Notes: generated by a model from the sequence alone, not told the origin. A stretch of 18,098 nt of DNA from an uncultured Collinsella sp. (GCA_902478545.1 CABSLA010000015.1:1-18098); one strand, 5' to 3'. Positions 6,739-15,009 are shown, counted from the first letter of the stretch. Translations and numbers: made by a program.

Positions 6739-6750
6739 CGACGCGCGGTA
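6718..6750 (-). pseudogene. Possible 3' remnant of a second glycosyltransferase gene
   Basis: On the - strand, 6750-6718 reads Y-R-A-S-K-I-F-K-F-K-stop. The intact glycosyltransferase ends Y-R-L-A-S-K-I-F-K-F-N-stop. Besides a 17-nt identical block, the Arg, Ala and Ser codons differ only synonymously (CGC/CGT, GCG/GCC, TCG/TCA) and one Leu codon is missing. That pattern suggests an inverted paralogue end rather than a chance repeat. Upstream of the Tyr codon the resemblance is lost, and the neighbouring palindrome begins 36 bp away, so only the tail survives. The match is short, hence moderate confidence. Confidence 0.4.
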
Positions 6751-6785
6751 CACAGGGGGCTGGGCTGAAAAAATATTAGTTGGTA

Positions 6786-6914
6786 GTCGGTCGGAGGCGG
6801 GCGGGCATTACGTTTGTCGCGAGTTCCGCATGCAAAGAAGGCCACTTAATGTGGCCTTCGTCTTGCATAGGACTGTAGAGCAGCAAACGTAATGCCCGCC
6901 CGCCTCCGACCGAC
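6786..6914 (-). terminator. Nested quasi-palindromic terminator after the P1 peptidase
   Basis: A perfect 31-bp outer inverted repeat (6786-6816 with 6884-6914) encloses a terminator-like hairpin. Its inner stem is AAGGCCAC (6838-6845) with GTGGCCTT (6851-6858), plus ATGCAA/TTGCAT (6830-6835, 6863-6868) outside a small internal loop. The outer arm ends 12 nt after the peptidase stop, and weaker pairing with G-T wobbles continues to about 6772/6928, into the stop codon. No transposase or target-site duplication is visible. Confidence 0.8.
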
Positions 6915-6926
6915 GGTCGAGTGAGA

Positions 6927-7928
6927 TTACTTCGCAGCACCTGGGATTCCGTGGGAGGTTTTGGCGGTTTTGGCTCCGTTTACGATGGCGGTCTGTAGGG
7001 CCCTTACGGCGAGCATGCCCAGCAGGTCTAGGGGAACGGCGGCGCTTGCCTGGGCGCCCAGTTTGCCGCTGGCGAGGGTGTAGATGGTGTCGCCGTCGTT
7101 GGTGGTGTGCGTGGGACGGATGGCGTGTGCGTAGGCGTCTGCGGCCATCTGGGAGACCTTGGTGGCTTGTGCCTTAGTGAGTTCCACGTTGGTGACGATG
7201 CAGCTGATGGTGGTGTTGGTGCGGTCGAGCGGCATCTGCATGGATCCGGCGGCGGCAAAGGCTGCGAGTTCCATGTCGACGATTTGGTCGCTATCGGCTG
7301 CGGCGCGCATACCGGCGACCCACTCGCCGGTGAAGGGGTCGACAACGTTGCCGCAGGCGTTGACCGAGACCACGGCGCCCACCTTGATGGGGCCGAGCGC
7401 CACGGCGGCAGCGCCAAGGCCGGCCTTCATGCAGGTAGCGGGGCCCATGAGCTTACCCACGGTAGCGCCCGTGCCGGCGCCTACGTTGCCCTGTTCGAGC
7501 TTGGTGGGGGTGTTGTCGAGTGCTTCGCGCACGGCGGCGATGCCGGCCTCAATGTCGGGGCGAACGGTGGGGTTACCAAAGGCGAGGTCGAAGATACAGC
7601 TCGAGCACACGATAGGCACCTGCGTGGGGCCGACGGGAAGGCCGATGCCGCGGCTCTCAAGCTCGCGAGCGACGCCGCTTGCAGCCTCGAGGCCAAAGGC
7701 CGATCCGCCCGAAAGGCAGACGGCGTGGACCTTGTCGACGGTGTTCTCGGGTCGCAGCAGGTCGGTCTCGCGCGAAGCGGGAGCACCGCCGCGAACGTCA
7801 ACGCCGCCGGTGGCGCCCTCGGGTGCCACGATTACGGTGCAACCGGTGCCGGCCTCCTCGTCCGTATAGTTGCCATAGCAAAAGCCATCGACATCGCAGA
7901 CGTCAATGGCCTCGAGCAGTGTATCCAT
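6927..7928 (-). CDS. P1-family (DmpA/NylC-like) N-terminal-nucleophile peptidase
   Basis: A 333-residue protein resembling L-aminopeptidase/D-esterase and 6-aminohexanoate-oligomer hydrolase relatives, which cleave themselves to expose an N-terminal nucleophile. The Gly-rich front (TGCTVIVAPEGATGGVDVRG, 28-47), LSGGSAFGLEAASGV (72-86), the GNVGAGTGATVGK segment (147-159) and NTT at 238-240 fit the family. Cleavage is expected between Asn238 and Thr239, with Thr239 as nucleophile. Asp278 and Asp280 in NDGD match the acidic pair of NylC. There is no signal peptide, so it is cytoplasmic. The natural substrate is unknown; beta- or D-residue peptides and amide oligomers are known for relatives. 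The start has AGGAG (7939-7935) 6 nt upstream. A hairpin separates it from maf. Confidence 0.87.
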   Translation of the reverse strand: MDTLLEAIDVCDVDGFCYGNYTDEEAGTGCTVIVAPEGATGGVDVRGGAPASRETDLLRPENTVDKVHAVCLSGGSAFGLEAASGVARELESRGIGLPVGPTQVPIVCSSCIFDLAFGNPTVRPDIEAGIAAVREALDNTPTKLEQGNVGAGTGATVGKLMGPATCMKAGLGAAAVALGPIKVGAVVSVNACGNVVDPFTGEWVAGMRAAADSDQIVDMELAAFAAAGSMQMPLDRTNTTISCIVTNVELTKAQATKVSQMAADAYAHAIRPTHTTNDGDTIYTLASGKLGAQASAAVPLDLLGMLAVRALQTAIVNGAKTAKTSHGIPGAAK

Positions 7929-7998
7929 GTTTAACTCCTATCGGTTTTCCGCCGCGCCTTGTGCCCGGTCGGGATCCGTACGGTACGCCAAAATTGTA

Positions 7999-8021
7999 GG
8001 CGCTGGGGGATACCCAGCGCC
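7999..8021 (-). terminator. Terminator after maf
   Basis: A perfect 9-bp stem, GGCGCTGGG (7999-8007) with CCCAGCGCC (8013-8021), begins 9 nt after the maf stop. On the - strand it is followed after a few bases by TTTT. It probably ends the DJ-1/maf transcript and leaves the P1 peptidase with its own promoter in 7929-7998, where I could not pick a convincing one. Confidence 0.65.
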
Positions 8022-8029
8022 AGATGCAA

Positions 8030-8611
8030 TTACGAGAGTTTTTGAATCGCGCGCGCGACGCGGGCGATGGGTAGGCCCACCACGTTATAGAAGTCGCCCG
8101 AAATATCGTGCACGAGCATGCGGCCGCCTGTGCCCTGGATGCCGTAGGCGCCTGCCTTATCCATGGGCTCACCCGAGGCAACGTAGTGCTCGATCTGCTC
8201 GTCGGTGAGCTCGTAGAATGTCACGTCGGTCATATCAACAAACGACAGGCTCTCGGCGGCATGCGGGGCGGCCGTATCGCCTGCCTTAACGATGCAGACG
8301 CCGGTTGCGACCTGGTGCGTGCGGCCCGAAAGCTCACGGAGCATGGTGCGCGCCTCGCCCTCGGTTGCCGGCTTGCCCAAAATCTTGCCGTCGAAGGTGA
8401 CGATGGTGTCGGCCGCGACCGTCAGCTCATTGGGCTCGGCATACTCGGCAGCAACGGCAGCCGCCTTGGCGCGTGCCAAGCGCTCGACAAGCGTGAGCGG
8501 GGCCTCGCCATCAAAGGGCGTTTCGTCGATATCCGCGGGAATCACGCGAATGTTGTAGCCTGCCTCGCGCATCAGCTCTATGCGGCGCGGTGATTGCGAA
8601 GCCAAAATCAT
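8030..8611 (-). CDS. maf: Maf-family nucleoside triphosphate pyrophosphatase
   Basis: A 193-residue Maf/YhdE-type house-cleaning enzyme that hydrolyses non-canonical or excess nucleoside triphosphates (dTTP/UTP-type in this subgroup) to the monophosphate plus pyrophosphate. ASQSPRR (4-10) is the phosphate-binding opening. Asp68 in AADTIV is the catalytic acid, SGRTHQV is near 95, and PMDKAGAYGIQGTGG near 150 is the C-terminal signature. Length is typical. Its ATG overlaps the DJ-1 stop in an ATGA (8611-8608), so the two are translationally coupled. A cytoplasmic role beside a glyoxalase or deglycase-like protein suggests a damage-control pair. Confidence 0.94.
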   Translation of the reverse strand: MILASQSPRRIELMREAGYNIRVIPADIDETPFDGEAPLTLVERLARAKAAAVAAEYAEPNELTVAADTIVTFDGKILGKPATEGEARTMLRELSGRTHQVATGVCIVKAGDTAAPHAAESLSFVDMTDVTFYELTDEQIEHYVASGEPMDKAGAYGIQGTGGRMLVHDISGDFYNVVGLPIARVARAIQKLS

Positions 8612-9150
8612 AGTTGGATGCCCTCGGCGACCTTCTCGACAGCCTTGTCGCCGGCGATCGTGCGCAGCAGCTCAAGCGCAAAGGGGAGCGACTGGGCCAT
8701 GCCGCTGGCGGTGATGATGTTGCCGTCTTGCGTAACCTTCTCGCCGGTATAGGCGCCCTCGGGGAAGCTTTTCTCAAAGCCAGGGAAGCACGTGGCGTGG
8801 CGCCCCTCGAGCAGGTCGAGCTCGCCCAGGATAAACGGGGCGGCGCAGATGGCGGCGACGTGCTTGGTCGCGGCGAACTCGCAGACCACGTCGCAGACGC
8901 GCTGATCGGCGCGCAGGTTGGTGGCACCGGGCAGGCCGCCGGGCAGCACGACGCAGTCGTACTCGTCAAAGTTGATCTCATCAAAGAGCGCATCGCAGGT
9001 CACGGGGATCTGCAGCGAGCTTACGACCTCGCGCGTGGGCATAATCGAGACGAGCGTGGCGCGCACGCCGCCGCGACGCATGACATCGACCATGGTCAGG
9101 CATTCAATCGTTTCAAAGCCATCGGCGGCGAGAACGGCAACGCTGGGCAT
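8608..9150 (-). CDS. DJ-1/PfpI family protein (YajL-like)
   Basis: A 180-residue single-domain DJ-1 superfamily protein. Family members act as glyoxalase III-type enzymes, chaperones or oxidative-stress sensors. The nucleophile-elbow Cys102 is in AAICAAPFIL and the conserved acid that pairs with it is Glu16 in FETIE. VDVMRRGG and VVLPGGLPGATNLR are classic DJ-1 segments. The start at 9150 is supported by AAAGGAA (9162-9156) 5 nt upstream and by exact alignment with the DJ-1 N-terminus; longer open frame upstream has no family resemblance. It is coupled to maf by a 4-nt overlap. Its exact activity cannot be told from sequence. Confidence 0.92.
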   Translation of the reverse strand: MPSVAVLAADGFETIECLTMVDVMRRGGVRATLVSIMPTREVVSSLQIPVTCDALFDEINFDEYDCVVLPGGLPGATNLRADQRVCDVVCEFAATKHVAAICAAPFILGELDLLEGRHATCFPGFEKSFPEGAYTGEKVTQDGNIITASGMAQSLPFALELLRTIAGDKAVEKVAEGIQL

Positions 9151-9187
9151 GAGGATTCCTTTCGTAAGGCGGCATACAATTAGCCGT

Positions 9188-9216
9188 CTTATACCCCGAA
9201 GGTGCCCGCTTGCCAC
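9188..9216 (-). promoter_or_regulatory. Candidate promoter for DJ-1/maf
   Basis: On the - strand, TATAAG (9193-9188) lies 17 bp from GTGGCA (9216-9211), a four-of-six match to TTGACA. This predicts a start near 9181 and a leader of about 30 nt before the DJ-1 start. There is no obvious terminator between the methyltransferase stop and this site. Confidence 0.4.
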
Positions 9217-9256
9217 GCTCAATCGCCGAATGATTTTTATGGGCAATGATAGGGCG

Positions 9257-10570
9257 CTAGTTGCGCTTGAGGTGGACGACGGTTTCGCAGTGGAAGGTTT
9301 GCGGGAACAGGTCGACTGGCGTGATCTTGACGGGGGAGAAGGTGCCCTCCTCGACAAAGCGTTTGAGATCGCGCGCCAGGGTGGCCGGGTCGCAGCTCAC
9401 GTAGGCGACATCGCGGGCGCTTGTGCTGGCGATGAGGTCGACGGCCTCGGGTGCCAAGCCCGCGCGCGGCGGGTCGACCACTAAAACGTCGGCATCCTGA
9501 TCGGGGAACTCGCGCACGGCGTCGCCGCCAATGACGTCGACATTATCGAGCTTATTGATCTCGAGGTTGCGGCGCAGGTCGCGCACGGCAGGGCCATAGG
9601 CCTCAACGGCGGCGACAAAATCGCAGCGGCGGGCGAGCGGCAGGGTAAAGGTGCCGGCGCCGCAGTATAGGTCCACAGCCAGTTCGTCTTCCTGAGGGTC
9701 GAGCGCGTCCATGACAAGTTCGATCAGAATCTCGGCACCCTTGGTGTTGACCTGGAAGAACGACGGGGCCGAAAGGCGCATTTGGCCGTCAGCGATATTC
9801 TCGGTCCACGAGCCCTCGCCGGCGAGCATCTCGACTTTGGAGACGCGGCGGGCCTTCTTCTCGCCCTTGCTCATCACGCGCACGATGCTCGTGGGATGAG
9901 CGGCGTCTGCCAGTACGCGCGAGACCTGCGAGCGTGGGAAAGAGCCCGTGGGCGTCCAGAGTGCGACCTCGAGCGCCTTGGTGCGGCGCGAGGCGCGAAT
10001 GCCCACGCGCTCAAGGCCTAAGTCGTGGCTACCGCTCAGATAGTTGAGTGCGCCGACGACAGATTTGAGTGCCTTAGGGAAGCGTTTGTCGAACAGCGGG
10101 CACGAATCAACAGTCACGATCTTGCTGGGATCGACGCCGTGCATGCCAAGGCGAACGCGACCGTTGACGACGGTCGGTTCGAGCTCGATTTTATTGCGGT
10201 AGCCCCAGTCGTCCTTGGTGCGGCGGATGGGCTGCACCAGCTCATCGACCTGATTAGGGCTGAACTTGCCGATGCGCTCGAGCGTGGAGCGCAGGTTTTG
10301 CTCCTTGGCGGCAAGCTGCGCGGTGCGCGAGAGATTGCCCCACGAGCAGCCGCCGCAAATACCCACGAAGGGGCAGGGAGGCTGGATGCGGTCGGGGCTC
10401 GGCTCCAGAATCTCGGTGGTGCGGGCGCGCATAAACGACTTGCCGTCCTGCACGATCTCGGCCTCGACGGTGTCACCCGCCACGGCGCCCTGCACAAAAA
10501 CGGCCTTGCCGTTGTCGGCGTGCGCCAGCCCGTCGGCGCCGTACGTCATCGATTCTATGGTGAGCTTCAT
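9257..10570 (-). CDS. rumA: RumA/TrmA-family 23S rRNA (uracil-5-)-methyltransferase
   Basis: A 437-residue SAM-dependent methyltransferase that makes 5-methyluridine in 23S rRNA. It has an N-terminal TRAM RNA-binding domain (about 1-55). Four iron-sulfur cysteines follow: Cys66, Cys72 and Cys75 in CPFVGICGGC, and Cys157 in DSCPLF. FFQVN is at 271-275, the SAM motif DLYCGAGTFTLPLA begins at 300, VDPPRAG is at 365-371, the catalytic Cys393 is in VSCDPATLARD, and the general base Glu429 is in HCETVVHL. I start at ATG 10570, where the TRAM domain begins, with a GGCAGGA ribosome site; longer frames upstream add unrelated residues. Whether it modifies U1939, U747 or both (as Bacillus RlmCD does) cannot be told. 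The ppk terminator precedes it. Confidence 0.93.
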   Translation of the reverse strand: MKLTIESMTYGADGLAHADNGKAVFVQGAVAGDTVEAEIVQDGKSFMRARTTEILEPSPDRIQPPCPFVGICGGCSWGNLSRTAQLAAKEQNLRSTLERIGKFSPNQVDELVQPIRRTKDDWGYRNKIELEPTVVNGRVRLGMHGVDPSKIVTVDSCPLFDKRFPKALKSVVGALNYLSGSHDLGLERVGIRASRRTKALEVALWTPTGSFPRSQVSRVLADAAHPTSIVRVMSKGEKKARRVSKVEMLAGEGSWTENIADGQMRLSAPSFFQVNTKGAEILIELVMDALDPQEDELAVDLYCGAGTFTLPLARRCDFVAAVEAYGPAVRDLRRNLEINKLDNVDVIGGDAVREFPDQDADVLVVDPPRAGLAPEAVDLIASTSARDVAYVSCDPATLARDLKRFVEEGTFSPVKITPVDLFPQTFHCETVVHLKRN

Positions 10571-10614
10571 ATTCCTGCCTGTCATTCGCGTTGTTGTCCG
10601 CACCATGGTAGCAG

Positions 10615-10660
10615 GGAAAAGCGCCCCGCATCCGAGGCTTTCCTCAAATACGGGGCGCTT
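10615..10660 (-). terminator. Intrinsic terminator of ppk
   Basis: AAGCGCCCCG (10619-10628) pairs with CGGGGCGCTT (10651-10660), with a 22-nt loop. Read on the - strand it ends in TTTT. It begins 10 nt after the ppk stop and separates it from the rRNA methyltransferase. Confidence 0.75.
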
Positions 10661-10670
10661 CTACAAACGT

Positions 10671-13217
10671 CTATTTGATCTTGCCGGTAATGAGCGTCTT
10701 TAGGCCTAAGCCAATCAGGCCCAGACCCATGCGCACGCGACCGGGGCGATGGCGCTCGATGGCCTTGGTCTTGCCAGCGGGCTTCTCGCTACGGGCGCTC
10801 GTCTCGGACGAGGGCTTGGTGACCTGCGGCTCGGGCTGAGGCTTAGGTGCAGGCTCGGGATCAATGACGGTCGCCTGGACCTTCTGGACCACGGGCGCCG
10901 CCGGCTGCGTCTCGGGCTCGGGAGTGGGCTCGGGTGCGGCCTCTGGCTCCTCGGCAGGCTCGGGTTCTGCCACCGGGGGAGCGACGGCAGCTTCCGGCTC
11001 GGTAGCAGGCTCGACTGCTGCTTCGTGCTCAAGCTCGCTGTGAATAGCCTCCTCGGTCACACGTTCCTTCTCCTGCGCACGCTGCTGCGCGGCTGCCTCG
11101 GCGTTGCGATAGGCACGCTCCAACAGGGCCTCCTGCGAGTTGAAGGGCTTCTCGCCCTCCTTGCGCTCCACGGGAACCCAGGTGCCGTCGCTCGTCAGGC
11201 TGCGGGCCTTCACGTTGTCGCGCAGCTGCATGCCCATGTACTCGTGTACCAGGGCGCGGCAGGTGGGGTCGAGCACGGGGAAGGCGATCTCCACGCGGTG
11301 CTCGGTGTTGCGCGTCATCATGTCTGCCGAGCTCAGGTAAATCATGTCCGAGTCCACGCCGAAAGCATAGACGCGCGCGTGCTCCAAAAAGCGTCCGACG
11401 ATGGAGCGGACATGCACGTTTTCGGTCTTGCCCGGAACACCGGGCTTGAGGCACGAGATGCCGCGGATGATCATGTCCACGCGCACGCCGGCACACGATG
11501 CCTCGGCGATTTTGTCGATGACCTCGCGGTCGGTGAGCGAGTTGAGCTTAAAGAACACACGGGCGGGCTCGCCGGCAAGGGCGCGCTGGATCTCGCGATC
11601 CAGGCCGCGCATGATGAGCGGCTTCAGGCCCACGGGTGCCACGCCCAGGAAGCGGTAATCGCCGCGCAGATTGCCCAGCGACAGGTTGCGGAAGAACAGG
11701 TTGGCGTCCTCACCGATGCCGGGATGGGCGGTCATGAGCATAAAGTCGCTGTAGAGCTTGGCCGTCTTCTCGTTAAAGTTGCCGGTGCCCAAGAGCGTCA
11801 GGCGTGTAAGCGCCATACCTTCGCGATAAGTGAGCTGGCAGATCTTTGAGTGGCACTTAAAGCCCTCGGAGCCGTAGATGACGGTGCAGCCCGCTTCTTC
11901 CAGACGCTCGGCCCACTCGATGTTGTTCTGCTCGTCAAAGCGCGCGCGGAGCTCCATGAGCACCGTGACCTCTTTGCCGTTCTCGGCAGCATCGATCAAC
12001 GACTCGCACAGACGGCTCTGCTTTGCCACGCGGTAGAGCGTGATGCGCAGCGAGATGCACTCGGGGTCGTAGGCGGCCTCGTGCACCAGATCCAGGAAGG
12101 GGTTCATGGCCTCGTAGGGATAAAAGAGCAGCTTGTCGCCCTGCAGCACCTGTTCGCGGATGGAGCGGGTCATATCGATGGTGGGGTTGGGCTGCGGCTT
12201 AAACGGCGTAAAGAGCAGCTCGTTGCGCAGGTGCTCGGGAATCTTGCCCTCAATGCCAAAGACGTAGCCCAGGTTGAGCGGGATATCGCAGGTAAAGACC
12301 GAGCGGCGCGAAAGCTCGAGCGCCTTGCGGATAGTCTTGAGCGTCGCCTTCTCGAGCGACCCCGAGACCGCGAGCACTACCGGCTGCAGGCGCAGGCGCT
12401 TCTTGAGAATGCGCTTCATGTGCTGGCGGTAGTCCTCTTCCTCTTCGATGCCCTCGCCGTCCGGATCGATGTCGGCGTTGCGGGTGACGCGGATCAGCGC
12501 ACGATCCAGCGGCTTATAGGAGCCAAAGCAGCTGTCCAGGCAGGCGAGGATGACGTCCTCGAGCAAGATGTAGGAGTAGGTGCCGGTGGGCGAGGGGATC
12601 TCGACCACGCGGTTCATCGAGGCGGGAATCTCGATAAGGCCCAGTAGGCTCTCCTCGTCGGTGGCGCCGTCCAGACCACAGGCCAGATAGAGCGCGCCGT
12701 TGCGCAGGTTGGGGAAGGGGTGGCGCGGATCGATGACCAGCGGCGAGATGACCGGCGACACGTAGGCCTGGAAGTAGCGGGTTACAAAGGTGCGCTCCTC
12801 GGGCGTAAGCGAATCGATGCGGGCGCGGTGAACGCCCAAGGTGTCGAGCTTGCCCTCGATGCTCTTAAAGATGGACTCCCAACGGGTAAGGAGCCCGGGC
12901 ATTTCGGCCATGACAGCATCGACCTGTTCGGAGGCGGTCATATTGCTCTTGTTGTCGACAGGTTGTTTTTTGAGCTCTGCCAGATCGGACAGGCCGCCCA
13001 CGCGCACCATGAGAAACTCGTCGAGGTTGGACTCGAAAATCGACACGAACTTTAGACGCTCGAACAGCGGAACGGTCTCATCGAAGGCTTCGTCAAGCAC
13101 GCGGTTGTCAAAGCGCAGCCAGCTAAGCTCTCGGTTTTGCGTGTACGAGAAGTCGCGCGGCGGTTTGCGCAGCTTTGCGGCGGCTTGCTTCTTTTCGATT
13201 TTGCTCGGCATATGCAT
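10671..13217 (-). CDS. ppk1: Polyphosphate kinase 1 with an extra C-terminal tail
   Basis: PPK1 polymerises the terminal phosphate of ATP into polyphosphate. From ATG 13217 the protein has 848 residues, against roughly 690-720 for most PPK1. The core runs to about residue 705: N-terminal YTQNRELSWLRFDNRVLDEA, the phosphorylated His456 in EGFKCHSKICQL, and the second conserved His613 in RFLEHARVYAFG, followed by NTEHRVEIAFPV. The remainder is a charged Ala/Gln/Glu helix (about 702-735), a Pro/Glu/Ala-rich linker (about 735-800), a basic Ser/Lys/Arg stretch, and a final Gly/Leu-rich hydrophobic segment with lysines (about 828-848). Starts at ATG 13211 or GTG 13256 are also possible; ribosome sites are weak for all. 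It is monocistronic, with its own terminator. Confidence 0.95.
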   Translation of the reverse strand: MHMPSKIEKKQAAAKLRKPPRDFSYTQNRELSWLRFDNRVLDEAFDETVPLFERLKFVSIFESNLDEFLMVRVGGLSDLAELKKQPVDNKSNMTASEQVDAVMAEMPGLLTRWESIFKSIEGKLDTLGVHRARIDSLTPEERTFVTRYFQAYVSPVISPLVIDPRHPFPNLRNGALYLACGLDGATDEESLLGLIEIPASMNRVVEIPSPTGTYSYILLEDVILACLDSCFGSYKPLDRALIRVTRNADIDPDGEGIEEEEDYRQHMKRILKKRLRLQPVVLAVSGSLEKATLKTIRKALELSRRSVFTCDIPLNLGYVFGIEGKIPEHLRNELLFTPFKPQPNPTIDMTRSIREQVLQGDKLLFYPYEAMNPFLDLVHEAAYDPECISLRITLYRVAKQSRLCESLIDAAENGKEVTVLMELRARFDEQNNIEWAERLEEAGCTVIYGSEGFKCHSKICQLTYREGMALTRLTLLGTGNFNEKTAKLYSDFMLMTAHPGIGEDANLFFRNLSLGNLRGDYRFLGVAPVGLKPLIMRGLDREIQRALAGEPARVFFKLNSLTDREVIDKIAEASCAGVRVDMIIRGISCLKPGVPGKTENVHVRSIVGRFLEHARVYAFGVDSDMIYLSSADMMTRNTEHRVEIAFPVLDPTCRALVHEYMGMQLRDNVKARSLTSDGTWVPVERKEGEKPFNSQEALLERAYRNAEAAAQQRAQEKERVTEEAIHSELEHEAAVEPATEPEAAVAPPVAEPEPAEEPEAAPEPTPEPETQPAAPVVQKVQATVIDPEPAPKPQPEPQVTKPSSETSARSEKPAGKTKAIERHRPGRVRMGLGLIGLGLKTLITGKIK

Positions 13218-13256
13218 CTGTCCGTTCAGTCCCCACAGAGGACGGTAGCCTAACAC

Positions 13257-13620
13257 TTTTCACTATTGTCTCAATTTAGTCGACCGCTGGCACGGACGTA
13301 TCGCGTGAACGGTATCTTTACCTACTTCTTACGCTGCCAAGGCATGCAACTAACTGTCCAACTCGTTTGGAAACAATCTATATCCATACTCAACTGGTGA
13401 GGATGTATGAATAAGAATGATTGCGAGCTGAATATAATCGAATCCAAATTGAATCATGGACAAACGACATATATATGCAGAAAACCGTTTTAGCTATGCA
13501 ATTCCTAAACATGAAAATATTTGTGCAATCTAGCTTAATTCCTTAGAAAAAAGAACATTTACCTTTGAAAACCTGCTTTAGAGAACCGAAGTGCATCATG
13601 GGGGAATCATATGCGATATA
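13257..13620. promoter_or_regulatory. AT-rich gap between ppk and arcA1 with distal operator-like and ARG-box-like sites
   Basis: No gene is visible. One copy of GTGAACGGTATC (13305-13316) is present, the reverse complement of the CCGTTC element near the arcA1 promoter; the same 12-mer occurs at 16452-16463 upstream of arcA2. An ARG-box-like stretch, TATGAATAAGAATGATTG (13406-13423), matches 13 of 18 positions of the Bacillus AhrC consensus as I recall it. The ppk promoter must also lie here, but no clear hexamers were found. Confidence 0.45.
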
Positions 13621-13686
13621 CCGTTCATCGCACTTTGCTGACCGTTCGGGGGCGAGGTGGAATTGCAGGTGGTTTTTGGATATAAC
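13621..13686 (+). promoter_or_regulatory. arcA1 promoter with paired CCGTTC repeats
   Basis: CCGTTC occurs at 13621-13626 and again at 13642-13647, exactly 21 bp apart (two helical turns). The second copy continues into GGGGGCGAGGTGGAA. TATAAC at 13681-13686 is the likely -10, 39 bp after the start of the second repeat and 88 bp before the ATG. There is no recognisable -35 hexamer, so activation by a factor bound at the repeats (about -50 and -70) is likely. The arcA2 promoter has identical spacings in diverged sequence. Confidence 0.65.
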
Positions 13687-13703
13687 TAGAGCTGTCAGCA
13701 AGC

Positions 13704-13766
13704 AGCGTCCCATACGGAGGGGCGCTGATACATTCGGCCAGTAAGGCCCGAAAGAAAGGTAGGAGG
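13704..13766 (+). promoter_or_regulatory. Structured arcA1 leader
   Basis: Stem-loop 1 is AGCGTCCC (13704-13711) with GGGGCGCT (13719-13726). Stem-loop 2 is TTCGGCC (13733-13739) with GGCCCGAA (13745-13752), with one bulged C. A strong AGGAGG follows at 13761-13766, only 2 nt from the ATG, so the AAAGG just upstream may share the role. GGCC also occurs over the ribosome site and start codon, which would permit an alternative pairing. Confidence 0.45.
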
Positions 13767-15009
13767 CCATGACGAAAGGTCTGCACGTGCCTTCCGAGAT
13801 CGGCAAGCTCAGGAAGGTCTGCCTGCACCGTCCCGGCGACGAGCTCCTCAACCTGCCGCCCGACGAGCTCGAGCGACTCCTGTTCGACGACGTCCCGTTC
13901 CTGGAGGTCGCGCAGCAGGAGCACGACACCTTCGCCCAGATCCTGAGGGACCAGGGCGTGGAGGTCCTCTATCTCGAGAACCTCGTCGCCGAGGTGTTCG
14001 ACCAGGTCCCCGGCGCCCGCGCCGAGTTCACCGACCAGTACATCGCCGAGGCCGGCATCCGCGGCCAGCACATGCCGCAGATCGTCCGCGAGAAGCTGGA
14101 CTCCATCGAGGACAACCTCGAGTTCGTCAAGAAGACCATGGCCGGCATGACCAAGTCCGAGATCGACATGCCCCTCACGGCGTCCACGACCCTCGACTCC
14201 CTGGTCAACTCCGAGTCCGAGTCCGACCTGATCATCGACCCGATGCCCAACCTCTACTTCACCCGCGACCCGTTCGCGGTCATCGGCGAGGGCGTCAACC
14301 TCAACCGCATGTACTCGGTCACCCGCAACCGCGAGACCCTGTACGGCAAGTACATCTTCAAGTACCACCCCGACTACAAGGACGTCTCGCTGTACTTCCG
14401 CCGCGACTGCCAGTTCCACACCGAGGGCGGCGACGTGCTGAACATCAACGAGAAGACCCTCGCCGTCGGCATCTCCCAGCGCACCCAGGCCGCCGCGATC
14501 GACGTCATGGCCCAGAACATCTTCTGGAACTCCGACTCCAAGGTCGAGCGCATCCTGGCCTTCGACATCCCGGTCTCGCGCGCCTTCATGCACCTCGACA
14601 CGGTCTTCACCCAGATCGACGTCGATAAGTTCACGATCCACCCCGCCATCATGGGCACCCTGCGCGTCTACGAGCTGACCGCCGGCAAGAACCCGGGCGA
14701 CGTGAACATCCGCCTGATCGAGGACACCCTCGAGCACGTCCTGGAGGACGCCACCGGCGTCGACCAGGTCAAGCTGATCCCCTGCGGCGGCGGCGACCCG
14801 ATCGCGGCCTCCCGCGAGCAGTGGAACGACGGCTCCAACACCCTGTGCGTCGAGCCCGGCAAGATCTGCGTCTACGCCCGCAACACCGTCACCAACGACG
14901 TGCTGTACAAGGAGGGCCTGGACCTTCTCGTCGTGCCCTCCGCCGAGCTCTCCCGCGGCCGCGGCGGCCCGCGCTGCATGAGCATGCCCTTCTGGCGCGA
15001 GGACCTCTA
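13745..15009 (+). repeat. Long direct repeat, left copy (arcA1)
   Basis: The tract from 13745 to 15009 recurs at 16834-18098 (offset 3089 bp), and I saw no difference on reading. Identity begins 24 nt before the ATG; the base before it already differs (A versus G). Upstream sequence is only patchily similar. The right edge cannot be set because the window ends. Confidence 0.9.

Noticed and set aside
2966..6914. The three nested palindromes as copies of one MITE or transposable element
   Set aside because: Their arms share no common sequence, no target duplication is seen, and each sits precisely at a gene end around a terminator hairpin. Shared architecture is a better description.
13218..13256. 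GTG start of ppk at 13256
   Set aside because: No ribosome site is seen and the added residues do not match PPK1. Choosing between ATG 13217 and 13211 remains uncertain.
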